From Pseudomonadota bacterium (GTDB taxonomy: Bacteria; Pseudomonadota; Gammaproteobacteria; Burkholderiales; Burkholderiaceae_C): a stretch of DNA of 5,100 bases. The notes beneath the pieces were generated by a model. That model searched no databases and was not told the DNA's origin. It worked only from the letters and a program-made list of their open reading frames with translations. The translations under genes were made by a program, and so were the position numbers. The DNA is taken from positions 1 to 5,100 of the forward strand of contig JAUPTP010000227.1 in the NCBI GenBank assembly GCA_030918015.1, in the 5' to 3' direction. Of the stretch, positions 1-5,100 are shown one piece after another; position 1 is the first letter of the stretch, and the number at the start of each line of letters is the position of its first letter.

Positions 1-1578
1 CTTCTTCGCCGGACCGCCCGCCGTGCTGGCCACGGCCTCGGCCGGCAGCTCGCCGGCGGCCACCGCGGCGCGGCGCGCCTGGTCCTGCTGCCGGGCCTCG
101 ACGAAGAGCTCCTCGCGCAGGGCGTCGTCGGCGGTCGAGAAGCGCTCCCACCAGTGCGCCAGATCGGCATCGGCCTCGCCGGTGTCGGCGCGCAGGCGCA
201 GGAAGTCGAAGCCGGCGCGGAAGCGCGGCTGCGCCACCAGCGCCAGCGCCGCCGACGGGGTCCGCCGCTCCAGGCGCGGCTGCATCAGCCAGATCTCGCG
301 CATGTCGGCCGCCAGCTTGCCGCGGCCGGAGATGTCGCCGATGCGCGCGTCGAACACCGCATCGATCGCCAGCTGCAGCGCCGGCACCGGCGGCTCGCCG
401 CGGGCGCGGTTGTCGTCGGCGCGGCGCACCACGTCATGCCAGAGCATGCACGCCAGCATGAAGCTCGGCGCCACCGGCTTGCCCTCGCCGACGCGGCGAT
501 CGGTGTCGGCCAGCGCGCGCTGGATGAACTGCTCGCGCCCGTCGTCGCGGTGCACATCGTCGAGCACCGCGTCGAGGATCGGGAAGATGCCGCTGTGCAG
601 GCCCTGCTTGCGCAGCTCCTCCAGACTGGCCAGCGAGTGGCCCGTCTGCAGCAGCTTGATCATCTCGTCGAACAGGCGGCTGGCCGGCACCGCCGACAGC
701 AGCTCGGCGCAGGCGCGGATCGGCTCGCGGGTGCCGGGCTCGATCTCGAAGCCCAGCTTGGCGGCGAAGCGCACCACGCGGATGATGCGCACCGGGTCCT
801 CGCGGTAGCGGGTGACCGGGTCGCCGATCATGCGCAGCACGCGGGCGCGCGCGTCGGCGATGCCGTCGTGGTAGTCGACGACGATGCGCCGGCGCGGGTC
901 GTAGTAGAGCGCGTTGACGGTGAAGTCGCGCCGCGCCGCATCCTCGTCCTGCGGACCCCAGACGTTGTCGCGCAGCACGCGGCCGCTGGCGTCGACCACA
1001 TGGCTCTTGTCGGCCAGCGCGGCGCGCGAGGTCTTCTCGCTGCCCTCGACCTGCTCGGCGGCGGCCGGGTCGAGGTAGGCGCGGAAGGTCGAGACCTCGA
1101 TCACCTCGTGCTCGCGGCCGCGGCCGTGCACGACATGCACGATGCGGAAGCGTCGGCCGATGATGAAGGCGCGCCGGAACAGGCCCTTGACCTGCTCGGG
1201 CGTGGCGTTGGTGGCGACGTCGAAGTCCTTGGGCCGGTGGCCGAGCAGCAGGTCGCGCACCGCGCCGCCGACGATGTAGGCCTCGAAGCCCGCGTCCTGC
1301 AGCGTGGTGACCACCTTGACCGCGCGGTCGTCGAGCAGCGCGGAATCGATGCCGTGCACCGAGGCGGGCACCTCGACGCGGCGACCGCGCACCAGGCCGG
1401 GGGCCGCCGCGCAGGGCTCGATCACCGGCGCGGCGACAGGCGCGACCAGCTCGGCCGCGGCGGCGGCCACCGGCGTCGGGACCACGGGCACGATCGGCCG
1501 GTCGGCGAGCGCCGTCTCGCCGACCGGGGTGGACAGGCTCGACTTGCCGAGCAGCTTGCGAATGATGTTCTTGATCAT
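1..1578 (-). CDS. pcnB: Poly(A) polymerase I, 3' end cut off by the window
   Basis: This enzyme adds poly(A) tails to RNA 3' ends and so promotes RNA decay. 526 codons are open from the ATG at 1578 to the window edge with no stop. The class II nucleotidyltransferase core is clear: VGGAVRDLLLG at about residues 103-113, then PKDFDVATNATPEQ with the metal-binding pair D118 and D120, and a likely third acidic residue E161 in VIEVSTFR. RRDFTVNALYY (216-226) and REDPVRIIRVVRFAAKLGF (about 259-277) are the usual PcnB/CCA-enzyme blocks. Poly(A) polymerase is preferred over CCA transferase because of the long C-terminal region, the HGI segment before the core and the gene context. Residues 1-12 are basic and amphipathic (MIKNIIRKLLGK), and about 27-61 are rich in Ala, Pro and Val. 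The last visible residues (GGPAKK) look like the start of the basic tail usual in this family, so little is probably missing. The start overlaps the stop of the HAD gene. Function is inferred by homology. Confidence 0.95.
   Translation of the reverse strand, partial: MIKNIIRKLLGKSSLSTPVGETALADRPIVPVVPTPVAAAAAELVAPVAAPVIEPCAAAPGLVRGRRVEVPASVHGIDSALLDDRAVKVVTTLQDAGFEAYIVGGAVRDLLLGHRPKDFDVATNATPEQVKGLFRRAFIIGRRFRIVHVVHGRGREHEVIEVSTFRAYLDPAAAEQVEGSEKTSRAALADKSHVVDASGRVLRDNVWGPQDEDAARRDFTVNALYYDPRRRIVVDYHDGIADARARVLRMIGDPVTRYREDPVRIIRVVRFAAKLGFEIEPGTREPIRACAELLSAVPASRLFDEMIKLLQTGHSLASLEELRKQGLHSGIFPILDAVLDDVHRDDGREQFIQRALADTDRRVGEGKPVAPSFMLACMLWHDVVRRADDNRARGEPPVPALQLAIDAVFDARIGDISGRGKLAADMREIWLMQPRLERRTPSAALALVAQPRFRAGFDFLRLRADTGEADADLAHWWERFSTADDALREELFVEARQQDQARRAAVAAGELPAEAVASTAGGPAKK
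1575..1578 (-). other. ATGA stop/start overlap joining the HAD gene and pcnB
   Basis: On the minus strand the pcnB ATG (1578-1576) overlaps the TGA stop of the HAD gene (1577-1575) in the four bases ATGA. There is no obvious Shine-Dalgarno just upstream in the HAD coding sequence. This arrangement usually means translation of the second gene depends on ribosomes finishing the first. Coupling is inferred; the overlap itself is directly visible. Confidence 0.85.
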
Positions 1579-2258
1579 GAGAAGAGACGCAGTATGCGCC
1601 AGCCGCGCTGCGTGGCGGTGGCCTCGAGCGACGGGCTCGGATTGGTGGCCACCGGCTCGGAGGCGATCTCCAGCAGCGGCAGGTCGTTGGGCGAGTCGCT
1701 GTAGACGCTCACCCCGGAGAAGTCGGCCAGCGAGGCGCCCTGCCCGGCCAGCCAGTCGTGCACCCGCTCGACCTTGCCCTCGCGGAAGGTCGGCGTGCCG
1801 CGCACCCGGCCGAGCCAGCGGCCGTCGGCCTCGCGCTCGAGCTGCACCGCCAGCAGATGCTCGACGCCGAACTCGGCGGCGATCGGGGCGGTCACGAACT
1901 CGTTGGTCGCGGTGACGATCGCCACCAGGTCGCCGCGGCGCTGGTGATGGCGCACCAGCTCCAGCGCCTGCGGCGTCACCTTCGGGCGCAGCACCTCGGC
2001 CAGGAAGCGCTCGCGCGCGGCCCAGGCCTCGGCCAGCGGCCGCTGGCGCCACACCGAGGTGGCGAAGTCGATGTAGGCGTCGAGATCGAGCGTGCCGGCC
2101 TGGTAGTCGGCGTAGAACGCGTCGTTGCGGCGGCGGAACTCGTCGGCATCGGCCCAGCCGATCTCGACCATGAAGCTGCCGAAGGCGTGATCGGAGTCGA
2201 TCGGGATCAGCGTGTGGTCCAGGTCGAACAGGCAGAGATGGCGGGAAGAGGCGGTCAT
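1575..2258 (-). CDS. HAD subfamily IB phosphatase (SerB-like)
   Basis: The predicted product is a cytoplasmic 227-aa phosphatase that forms an aspartyl-phosphate intermediate. All four HAD motifs are visible: motif I FDLDHTL with nucleophile D12 and acid/base D14; motif II IVTATN around T116; motif III lysine K162 in FREGKVERV; motif IV YSDSPNDLPLL with D188 and D192 for Mg2+. The DSDHAFGSF segment after motif I and the helical cap fit the HAD-IB group often annotated as phosphoserine or histidinol-phosphate phosphatase, but the substrate cannot be read from sequence. I chose the ATG at 2258 because it puts motif I about 11 residues from the N-terminus, as in relatives, and leaves a 16-nt gap after hda. 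An in-frame ATG at 2285 would add nine residues and overlap hda; neither has a clear Shine-Dalgarno. Its stop codon shares bases with the pcnB start. Confidence 0.9.
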   Translation of the reverse strand: MTASSRHLCLFDLDHTLIPIDSDHAFGSFMVEIGWADADEFRRRNDAFYADYQAGTLDLDAYIDFATSVWRQRPLAEAWAARERFLAEVLRPKVTPQALELVRHHQRRGDLVAIVTATNEFVTAPIAAEFGVEHLLAVQLEREADGRWLGRVRGTPTFREGKVERVHDWLAGQGASLADFSGVSVYSDSPNDLPLLEIASEPVATNPSPSLEATATQRGWRILRLFS

Positions 2259-2274
2259 CGTCGCATCGGTGGGG

Positions 2275-2955
2275 TCAGAAATCATCGGGCTCGGCGAGCA
2301 TCTGGCGCAGCAGCGCCAGCGTGACCGCCTTCTTGCCCGAGAGCGCATAGCGATCGAGCCGGTCGAGCAGCTCCATCAGCGGCACGAGCGCCAGGCCGGC
2401 GCGGCCGACCAGCTCGGCCATCATCTCGTCGTCGAGGGTGATGCCGCGCCGCTCGGCCTCGCGGCGCAGCAGCGCGCGCACCTGCTCGTCGGTCGGGGGC
2501 ACCAGCCGGTAGACCAGCCCCCAGGCCAGCCGGGTGCGCAGGTCGTCGCGCACCGGCAGGTCCACCGGCGGCAGCCGCCCGGCCGCCAGGATCGGCACGC
2601 CCAGCGTCGTGGCCTCGACGAACATCCGGAAGGCCTCGTGCTGACGGCGCCGATCATAGCGGTCGCAGTCGTCGAGGATGAGCAGCCGCGCCTCCTCGTC
2701 GAACTCCCAGGGCACCGGCGACTTCAGGTCGAAGGCGGCCACCTGCAGCCCGAAGGACTGCGCCTGGCTGGAGGCGGCCTGCATCAGGTGCGACTTGCCG
2801 CTGCCCGGCGGCCCCCACAGGTACAGCGGCATCGTCGGGTTGGGCGACAGCAGCGCCATCAGCACCTGCTCCCACTGCGCGTTCGCGCCGGGGACGAAGG
2901 TATCGAAGCGCAGTACCGGCTCGGGCCCGAAGGCCAGCGGCACCTGTCGCATCAT
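2275..2955 (-). CDS. hda: DnaA regulatory inactivator Hda
   Basis: Hda works with the DNA-loaded sliding clamp to stimulate ATP hydrolysis by DnaA, preventing re-initiation of replication. The 226-aa product starts with a clamp-binding motif QVPLAF (residues 4-9; pattern Q-x-x-L-x-F) and continues as a DnaA-type AAA+ domain: Walker A GPPGSGKS (48-55), Walker B LLILDD (91-96), sensor I region PILAAG (121-126), and a box VII-like stretch DDLRTRLAWGLVYRL in which R142 is the expected arginine finger. It lacks the DNA-binding domain IV of DnaA, which together with its length identifies Hda. The position where I align the sensor II arginine of E. coli Hda is valine (V191). The start is uncertain: ATGs at 2955 and 2952 sit just before the clamp motif, and one at 2976 would add seven residues; none has a good Shine-Dalgarno. 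It lies 61 nt after the permease gene and 16 nt before the HAD gene, so co-transcription is likely. Confidence 0.92.
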   Translation of the reverse strand: MMRQVPLAFGPEPVLRFDTFVPGANAQWEQVLMALLSPNPTMPLYLWGPPGSGKSHLMQAASSQAQSFGLQVAAFDLKSPVPWEFDEEARLLILDDCDRYDRRRQHEAFRMFVEATTLGVPILAAGRLPPVDLPVRDDLRTRLAWGLVYRLVPPTDEQVRALLRREAERRGITLDDEMMAELVGRAGLALVPLMELLDRLDRYALSGKKAVTLALLRQMLAEPDDF

Positions 2956-3010
2956 CGAGGACGGGTCACGGGACATGCGTGAAGACTTCTGTCGTTGCTT
3001 TCGATCCGCT

Positions 3011-3025
3011 CGCGGCTCAGCCGCG
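3011..3025. repeat. Short perfect inverted repeat over the permease stop codon
   Basis: The plus strand reads CGCGGCT-C-AGCCGCG: two 7-base complementary arms around one central base, which as RNA would fold as a 5-bp G/C stem with a 5-base loop. It covers the TGA stop (3019-3017) of the AI-2E family gene. No run of T follows it on the minus strand, so it does not look like an intrinsic terminator. It may be chance in GC-rich DNA or a small 3'-end RNA hairpin. Confidence 0.4.
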
Positions 3026-4093
3026 GTACAGCCGGCTGGAGACATAGGCCCGGCTCAGTCGGCGCAGCGCCACCAGCACCAGCGCGCCCGCCGGCAGCGC
3101 CAGCAGCACGCCGACGAAGCCGAACAGGTGCCCGAAGGCCAGCAGCGCGAAGATCACGGCGATCGGGTGCAGGCCGATGCGCTCGCCCACGAGCCGCGGC
3201 GTCAGCACGAAGCTCTCGAGCAGCTGGCCCACGCCGTAGATCAGCGCGACCGCGAGCACGCCGTACAGGCTGGCGAACTGCAGCACCGCCACCAGGAGCG
3301 CCAGCAGCGCCCCCAGCCCGAAGCCCAGATAGGGAATGAAGATCGCCAGCCCGGTGAACACGCCCACCGGCAGCGCCAGCTCGAACCGCGCCAGCGCCAG
3401 GGCCGAAGTGTAGAAGGCCGCCAGCAGCAGCATCACCAGCAGCTGTCCGCGCAGGTACTGCCCCAGGATCTCGTCGCACTCGGCCAGGAAGCCCGTCACG
3501 CCGGCGCGGTGGCGCGGCGGCACCAGCCGGCCGATCCGCTCGACCAGCACCGGCCAGTCCAGCAGCAGGTAGAACATCACCACCGGCACCAGCACCGCAT
3601 TGCCCACCAGCGCCAGCAGCACGCTGCCGCCGATGCGCGCCGAACTCAGCAAGGCCCCCAGCCAGTCGTCGCCGCTGGCATCGAGATAGCGCATGACGAA
3701 GTCGCGCAGGCCCGCCAGATCGAAGCGCACGTCGATGCCATGCTGGGCCAGCCAGGGCGACAGCATCTGGTTGAGCCGCGCCGCCAGCAGCGGGATCTGC
3801 TCGCGCAGCTGCGGCAGCTCGCGCGAGATGATCGGCACGATCAGCAGCATCACGCCCAGCAGCCCGGCGATCGCCGCCAGCTCGACCAGCGCGGCCGCCA
3901 GCGCCCGCGGCATCCAGCGCTGCAGGCCCTCGACTGCGGGCCGCAGCACATAGGCCAGCATCGCGGCTGCGAGAAACGGCGCCAGCACCGGTGCCAGCAA
4001 CCACACCAGCACGCCGGCGACCAGCGCCAGGCCCAGCCAGGCCAGGGTCAGGGCGCGGGCACGCGTGAGTCGGGGCAGGCCGCTCGTCATCAT
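3017..4093 (-). CDS. AI-2E/PerM family inner-membrane transporter
   Basis: This 358-aa polytopic inner-membrane protein belongs to the AI-2E transporter (PerM/UPF0118) family. Hydrophobic segments lie at about residues 15-33, 35-50, 64-89, 154-178, 214-236, 238-262, 263-287 and 305-345, interrupted by a soluble stretch at about 90-150, the usual layout. Family signatures include FYLLLDW (174-180), GQYLRGQ (211-217), FIPYLG (252-257) and LTPRLVGERIGLHP (297-310), followed by the glycine-rich FGHLFGFVGVLLALP. Members have been linked to autoinducer-2 export or to ion/proton antiport, but most are uncharacterised, so the substrate here is unknown. Start: two adjacent ATGs at 4093 and 4090. A GGTGA (4102-4098) lies 4 nt before the first and 7 nt before the second, so the second may be used. 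It begins 19 nt after the SirB1-family gene, suggesting one transcript. Placement upstream of hda is conserved in many Betaproteobacteria, from memory. Confidence 0.92.
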   Translation of the reverse strand: MMTSGLPRLTRARALTLAWLGLALVAGVLVWLLAPVLAPFLAAAMLAYVLRPAVEGLQRWMPRALAAALVELAAIAGLLGVMLLIVPIISRELPQLREQIPLLAARLNQMLSPWLAQHGIDVRFDLAGLRDFVMRYLDASGDDWLGALLSSARIGGSVLLALVGNAVLVPVVMFYLLLDWPVLVERIGRLVPPRHRAGVTGFLAECDEILGQYLRGQLLVMLLLAAFYTSALALARFELALPVGVFTGLAIFIPYLGFGLGALLALLVAVLQFASLYGVLAVALIYGVGQLLESFVLTPRLVGERIGLHPIAVIFALLAFGHLFGFVGVLLALPAGALVLVALRRLSRAYVSSRLYRG

Positions 4094-4097
4094 GGCA

Positions 4098-4102
4098 TCA
4101 CC
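4098..4102 (-). promoter_or_regulatory. Probable ribosome binding site for the AI-2E family gene
   Basis: The minus strand reads GGTGA here, in the 19-nt gap between the upstream stop codon and the permease start. It lies 4 nt before the ATG at 4093 and 7 nt before the adjacent ATG at 4090. The spacing favours the second methionine, which would shorten the protein by one residue. It is the clearest Shine-Dalgarno-like site in the window. Confidence 0.5.
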
Positions 4103-4112
4103 GGCTGCGGCC

Positions 4113-4988
4113 TCAATGCCATCGCGGAGGCCCGGCCTCGCGCAGGGCCGCCAGCTGCGCGCTGATGCGGCGCCGGTCGCTGCTGCGCCCGGCGTGATCG
4201 AGATAGCACTGCAGGTCCTCGATGGCCTCCTCGGTCAGGCCGAGCTGCGCCAGCGTCTGGCCGCGCTCGCGGCGCCAGGTCCAGACCTCGGGCTCGAGCG
4301 TCACCTGCCGATGCTGGATCTGCAGCAGCTGCAGCAGATCCCCGCTGGCGCGGTGCGCCCGCTCCAGATTGCGCAGCATGCGCGCCAGGATGTCGCGCGC
4401 CGAGGCCGGCTGCAGGTGCTCGGCCAGCAGCTCGCCCAGCGCGCCGGAGGCCGCCTCCAGCCCCAGCCGCCCGACCGCATCGGGGTCGAGATAAGGCTCC
4501 AGCCGGGCCTCGAGATCCTGGCGCGAGAGCGAGCGCCCCGACAGCGGATCGATCACCGCCTCGCCCAGCGGCAGGTGCAGCTTGACCATGAAATGCCCCG
4601 GAAACGCCAGCCCGTCCGCCTGCAGACCGATCTGTCCGGCCAGCTCCAGGTAGATCACCGCCATCGCCACCGGGATGCCGCGGCGCTGCTGCAGCACGCG
4701 GTTGAGGTGGCTGCAGGCCGGGTCATCGACCTCGCCGGCGGAGAAGCCGAGGTCCTTGTAGAGGTAGTGGTGCAGCGCCTGCACGCGCTGCAGCGGCGCC
4801 GCATCGGCGGGCAGGCGCTGGCGCAGCCGCCAGGCCAGCGTGTCGAGGTCGGTCAGCACCGCCTGCAGGTCCAGCTCGGGCTCGCCGACCTGCGCGATCG
4901 CGGCCGCGGCCTCGGTCAGGGACAGGCTGTCGTCATCGGCGACCAGCGCGGCGAAATACTCCAGCGAAGACAGGGAACGGGCGTCCAT
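4113..4988 (-). CDS. SirB1-family protein: transglutaminase-like fold plus TPR-like repeats
   Basis: This 291-aa protein matches the SirB1 (Transglut_core2) family, whose function is not established. The N-terminal helical part carries SLEYFAALVADDDSLSLTEA (about 8-27). The transglutaminase-like domain (about 70-155) has the family run HLNRVLQQRRGIPVAMAVIY (94-113), then GLAFPGHFMVKL (126-137) and AVIDPLSG (144-151). H132 and D147 occupy the places of the catalytic His and Asp of transglutaminases, but no cysteine lies near the expected nucleophile position (RRGIPV instead), so it is probably not a normal cysteine protease or transglutaminase; this is typical of the family. Residues about 197-290 are helical with TPR character (ERGQTLAQLGLTEEAIEDLQ). 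Start: ATG 4988 gives the family-like N-terminus. An in-frame ATG at 5024 would add 12 residues (MRVAALSIHFRP) that look unlike relatives, although a weak GGGG lies 7 nt before it. Confidence 0.88.
   Translation of the reverse strand: MDARSLSSLEYFAALVADDDSLSLTEAAAAIAQVGEPELDLQAVLTDLDTLAWRLRQRLPADAAPLQRVQALHHYLYKDLGFSAGEVDDPACSHLNRVLQQRRGIPVAMAVIYLELAGQIGLQADGLAFPGHFMVKLHLPLGEAVIDPLSGRSLSRQDLEARLEPYLDPDAVGRLGLEAASGALGELLAEHLQPASARDILARMLRNLERAHRASGDLLQLLQIQHRQVTLEPEVWTWRRERGQTLAQLGLTEEAIEDLQCYLDHAGRSSDRRRISAQLAALREAGPPRWH
4316..4341. repeat. 26-bp near-perfect palindrome inside the SirB1-family gene
   Basis: Positions 4316-4341 match their own reverse complement at 24 of 26 bases; the only mismatch pair is 4324/4333. 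The outer ends are GGATCTGC and GCAGATCC around a centre of GCAGCTGC. On the coding strand it spells alternating CTG and CAG codons for DLLQLLQIQ in the helical C-terminal region, so the symmetry follows mainly from a Leu/Gln-rich heptad-like helix written with preferred codons. Confidence 0.5.
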
Positions 4989-5039
4989 GGGGCGAAAGTG
5001 TATCGACAGCGCGGCCACCCGCATGCACGCGCCCCGATC

Positions 5040-5100
5040 TCAGCGCCGGCGGGCGAACTGGCGCAGGTCCAGCCCCAGCAGGCGCAGCACGCCGAAATAG
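5040..5100 (-). CDS. C-terminal end of a membrane protein, probably MurJ (lipid II flippase)
   Basis: Only the last 19 codons and the TGA stop (5042-5040) are inside the window. They read YFGVLRLLGLDLRQFARRR. The pattern of an aromatic-hydrophobic helix end, LG, a charged turn, Phe and terminal arginines resembles the C-terminus of MurJ/MviN proteins; the E. coli one, from memory, ends in a similar YFAALAVLG... F.RR stretch. MurJ flips lipid II across the inner membrane for peptidoglycan synthesis. With so few residues this is a suggestion, and another polytopic membrane protein is possible. The SirB1-family start at 4988 follows after 51 nt (15 nt if its 5024 start is used). Confidence 0.5.
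   Translation of the reverse strand, partial: YFGVLRLLGLDLRQFARRR

Noticed and set aside
154..1704. A 516-codon plus-strand open frame opposite pcnB
   Set aside because: Its product is a low-complexity mix of Ala, Arg, His, Asp and Gln with no recognisable domain. It lies antisense to a clear poly(A) polymerase, and long antisense frames are expected opposite high-GC genes.
2259..2348. Longer N-terminus for the HAD protein from an ATG at 2348
   Set aside because: The extra residues are an Arg/Cys/Ser-rich stretch lying inside hda coding sequence and put motif I far from the N-terminus, unlike the family.
1758..2982. Plus-strand open frames opposite the HAD gene and hda (1758-2324 and 2212-2982)
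   Set aside because: Both lack recognisable domains, are antisense to genes with complete catalytic motifs, and have the Arg/Gln/His/Ala-rich composition of antisense shadows.
3011..3025. Intrinsic terminator after the AI-2E permease gene
   Set aside because: The stem is only about five usable base pairs, overlaps the stop codon and has no T run after it on the transcribed strand.
2977..3045. Longer N-terminus for Hda from an ATG at 3045
   Set aside because: It would overlap the end of the permease gene and place over 30 non-homologous residues before the clamp-binding motif, which sits at the extreme N-terminus in Hda.
2952..4004. A 350-codon minus-strand frame overlapping the AI-2E permease in another frame
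   Set aside because: It is Gly/Ala/Arg-rich with no domain, while the overlapping frame encodes a membrane protein with family signatures.
2678..4165. A 495-codon plus-strand open frame opposite hda and the AI-2E permease
   Set aside because: The product is dominated by Gln, His and Arg, the reverse reading of Leu/Val/Ala-rich membrane protein codons, and it crosses two real genes and their intergenic gap. No motif or ribosome binding site supports it.
4989..5039. A possible promoter before the SirB1-family gene (TACACT as a -10 element)
   Set aside because: No reasonable -35 element lies at the right distance, and the match is weak enough to be chance.

Overview
The window is about 5.1 kb of very GC-rich DNA, tightly packed with genes that all read on the minus strand. 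Codon use is strongly G/C-ending throughout. The genes are housekeeping genes of a proteobacterium: a DnaA regulator (Hda), a poly(A) polymerase (PcnB), an AI-2E/PerM-family membrane protein and a SirB1-type protein. The order AI-2E permease - hda - HAD-IB phosphatase - pcnB is, from memory, typical of Betaproteobacteria (Burkholderiales and relatives). Taxonomy is inferred from gene content and order only.

Reading in the direction of transcription (right to left): 5100-5040 holds the last 19 codons of a gene whose tail looks like the C-terminus of MurJ, the lipid II flippase. 4988-4113 is a SirB1-family protein with a degenerate transglutaminase-like domain followed by helical TPR-type repeats. 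4093-3017 is an AI-2E/PerM-family polytopic membrane protein. 2955-2275 is Hda, a DnaA-type AAA+ protein with an N-terminal clamp-binding motif. 2258-1575 is a HAD subfamily IB phosphatase. 1578-1 is poly(A) polymerase I, which overlaps the HAD gene by four bases (ATGA) and runs off the left edge close to its C-terminus.

Gaps between genes are short (51, 19, 61 and 16 nt, then a 4-nt overlap), and I see no convincing terminator or promoter in them, so several or all of these genes may be co-transcribed. The products do not form one pathway. Hda resets DnaA after replication starts, PcnB adds poly(A) tails that speed RNA decay, the HAD enzyme's substrate is unknown, and the membrane and SirB1 proteins are poorly characterised. 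It reads as a conserved housekeeping cluster.

I found no RNA genes, mobile elements, CRISPR arrays, phage genes or attachment sites. I do not see a previously undescribed system here. The points worth a second look are small: an apparent loss of the sensor II arginine in Hda, the Ala/Pro/Val-rich N-terminal extension of PcnB, the missing catalytic cysteine of the SirB1 protein, the gene junction upstream of the permease, and two short inverted repeats.
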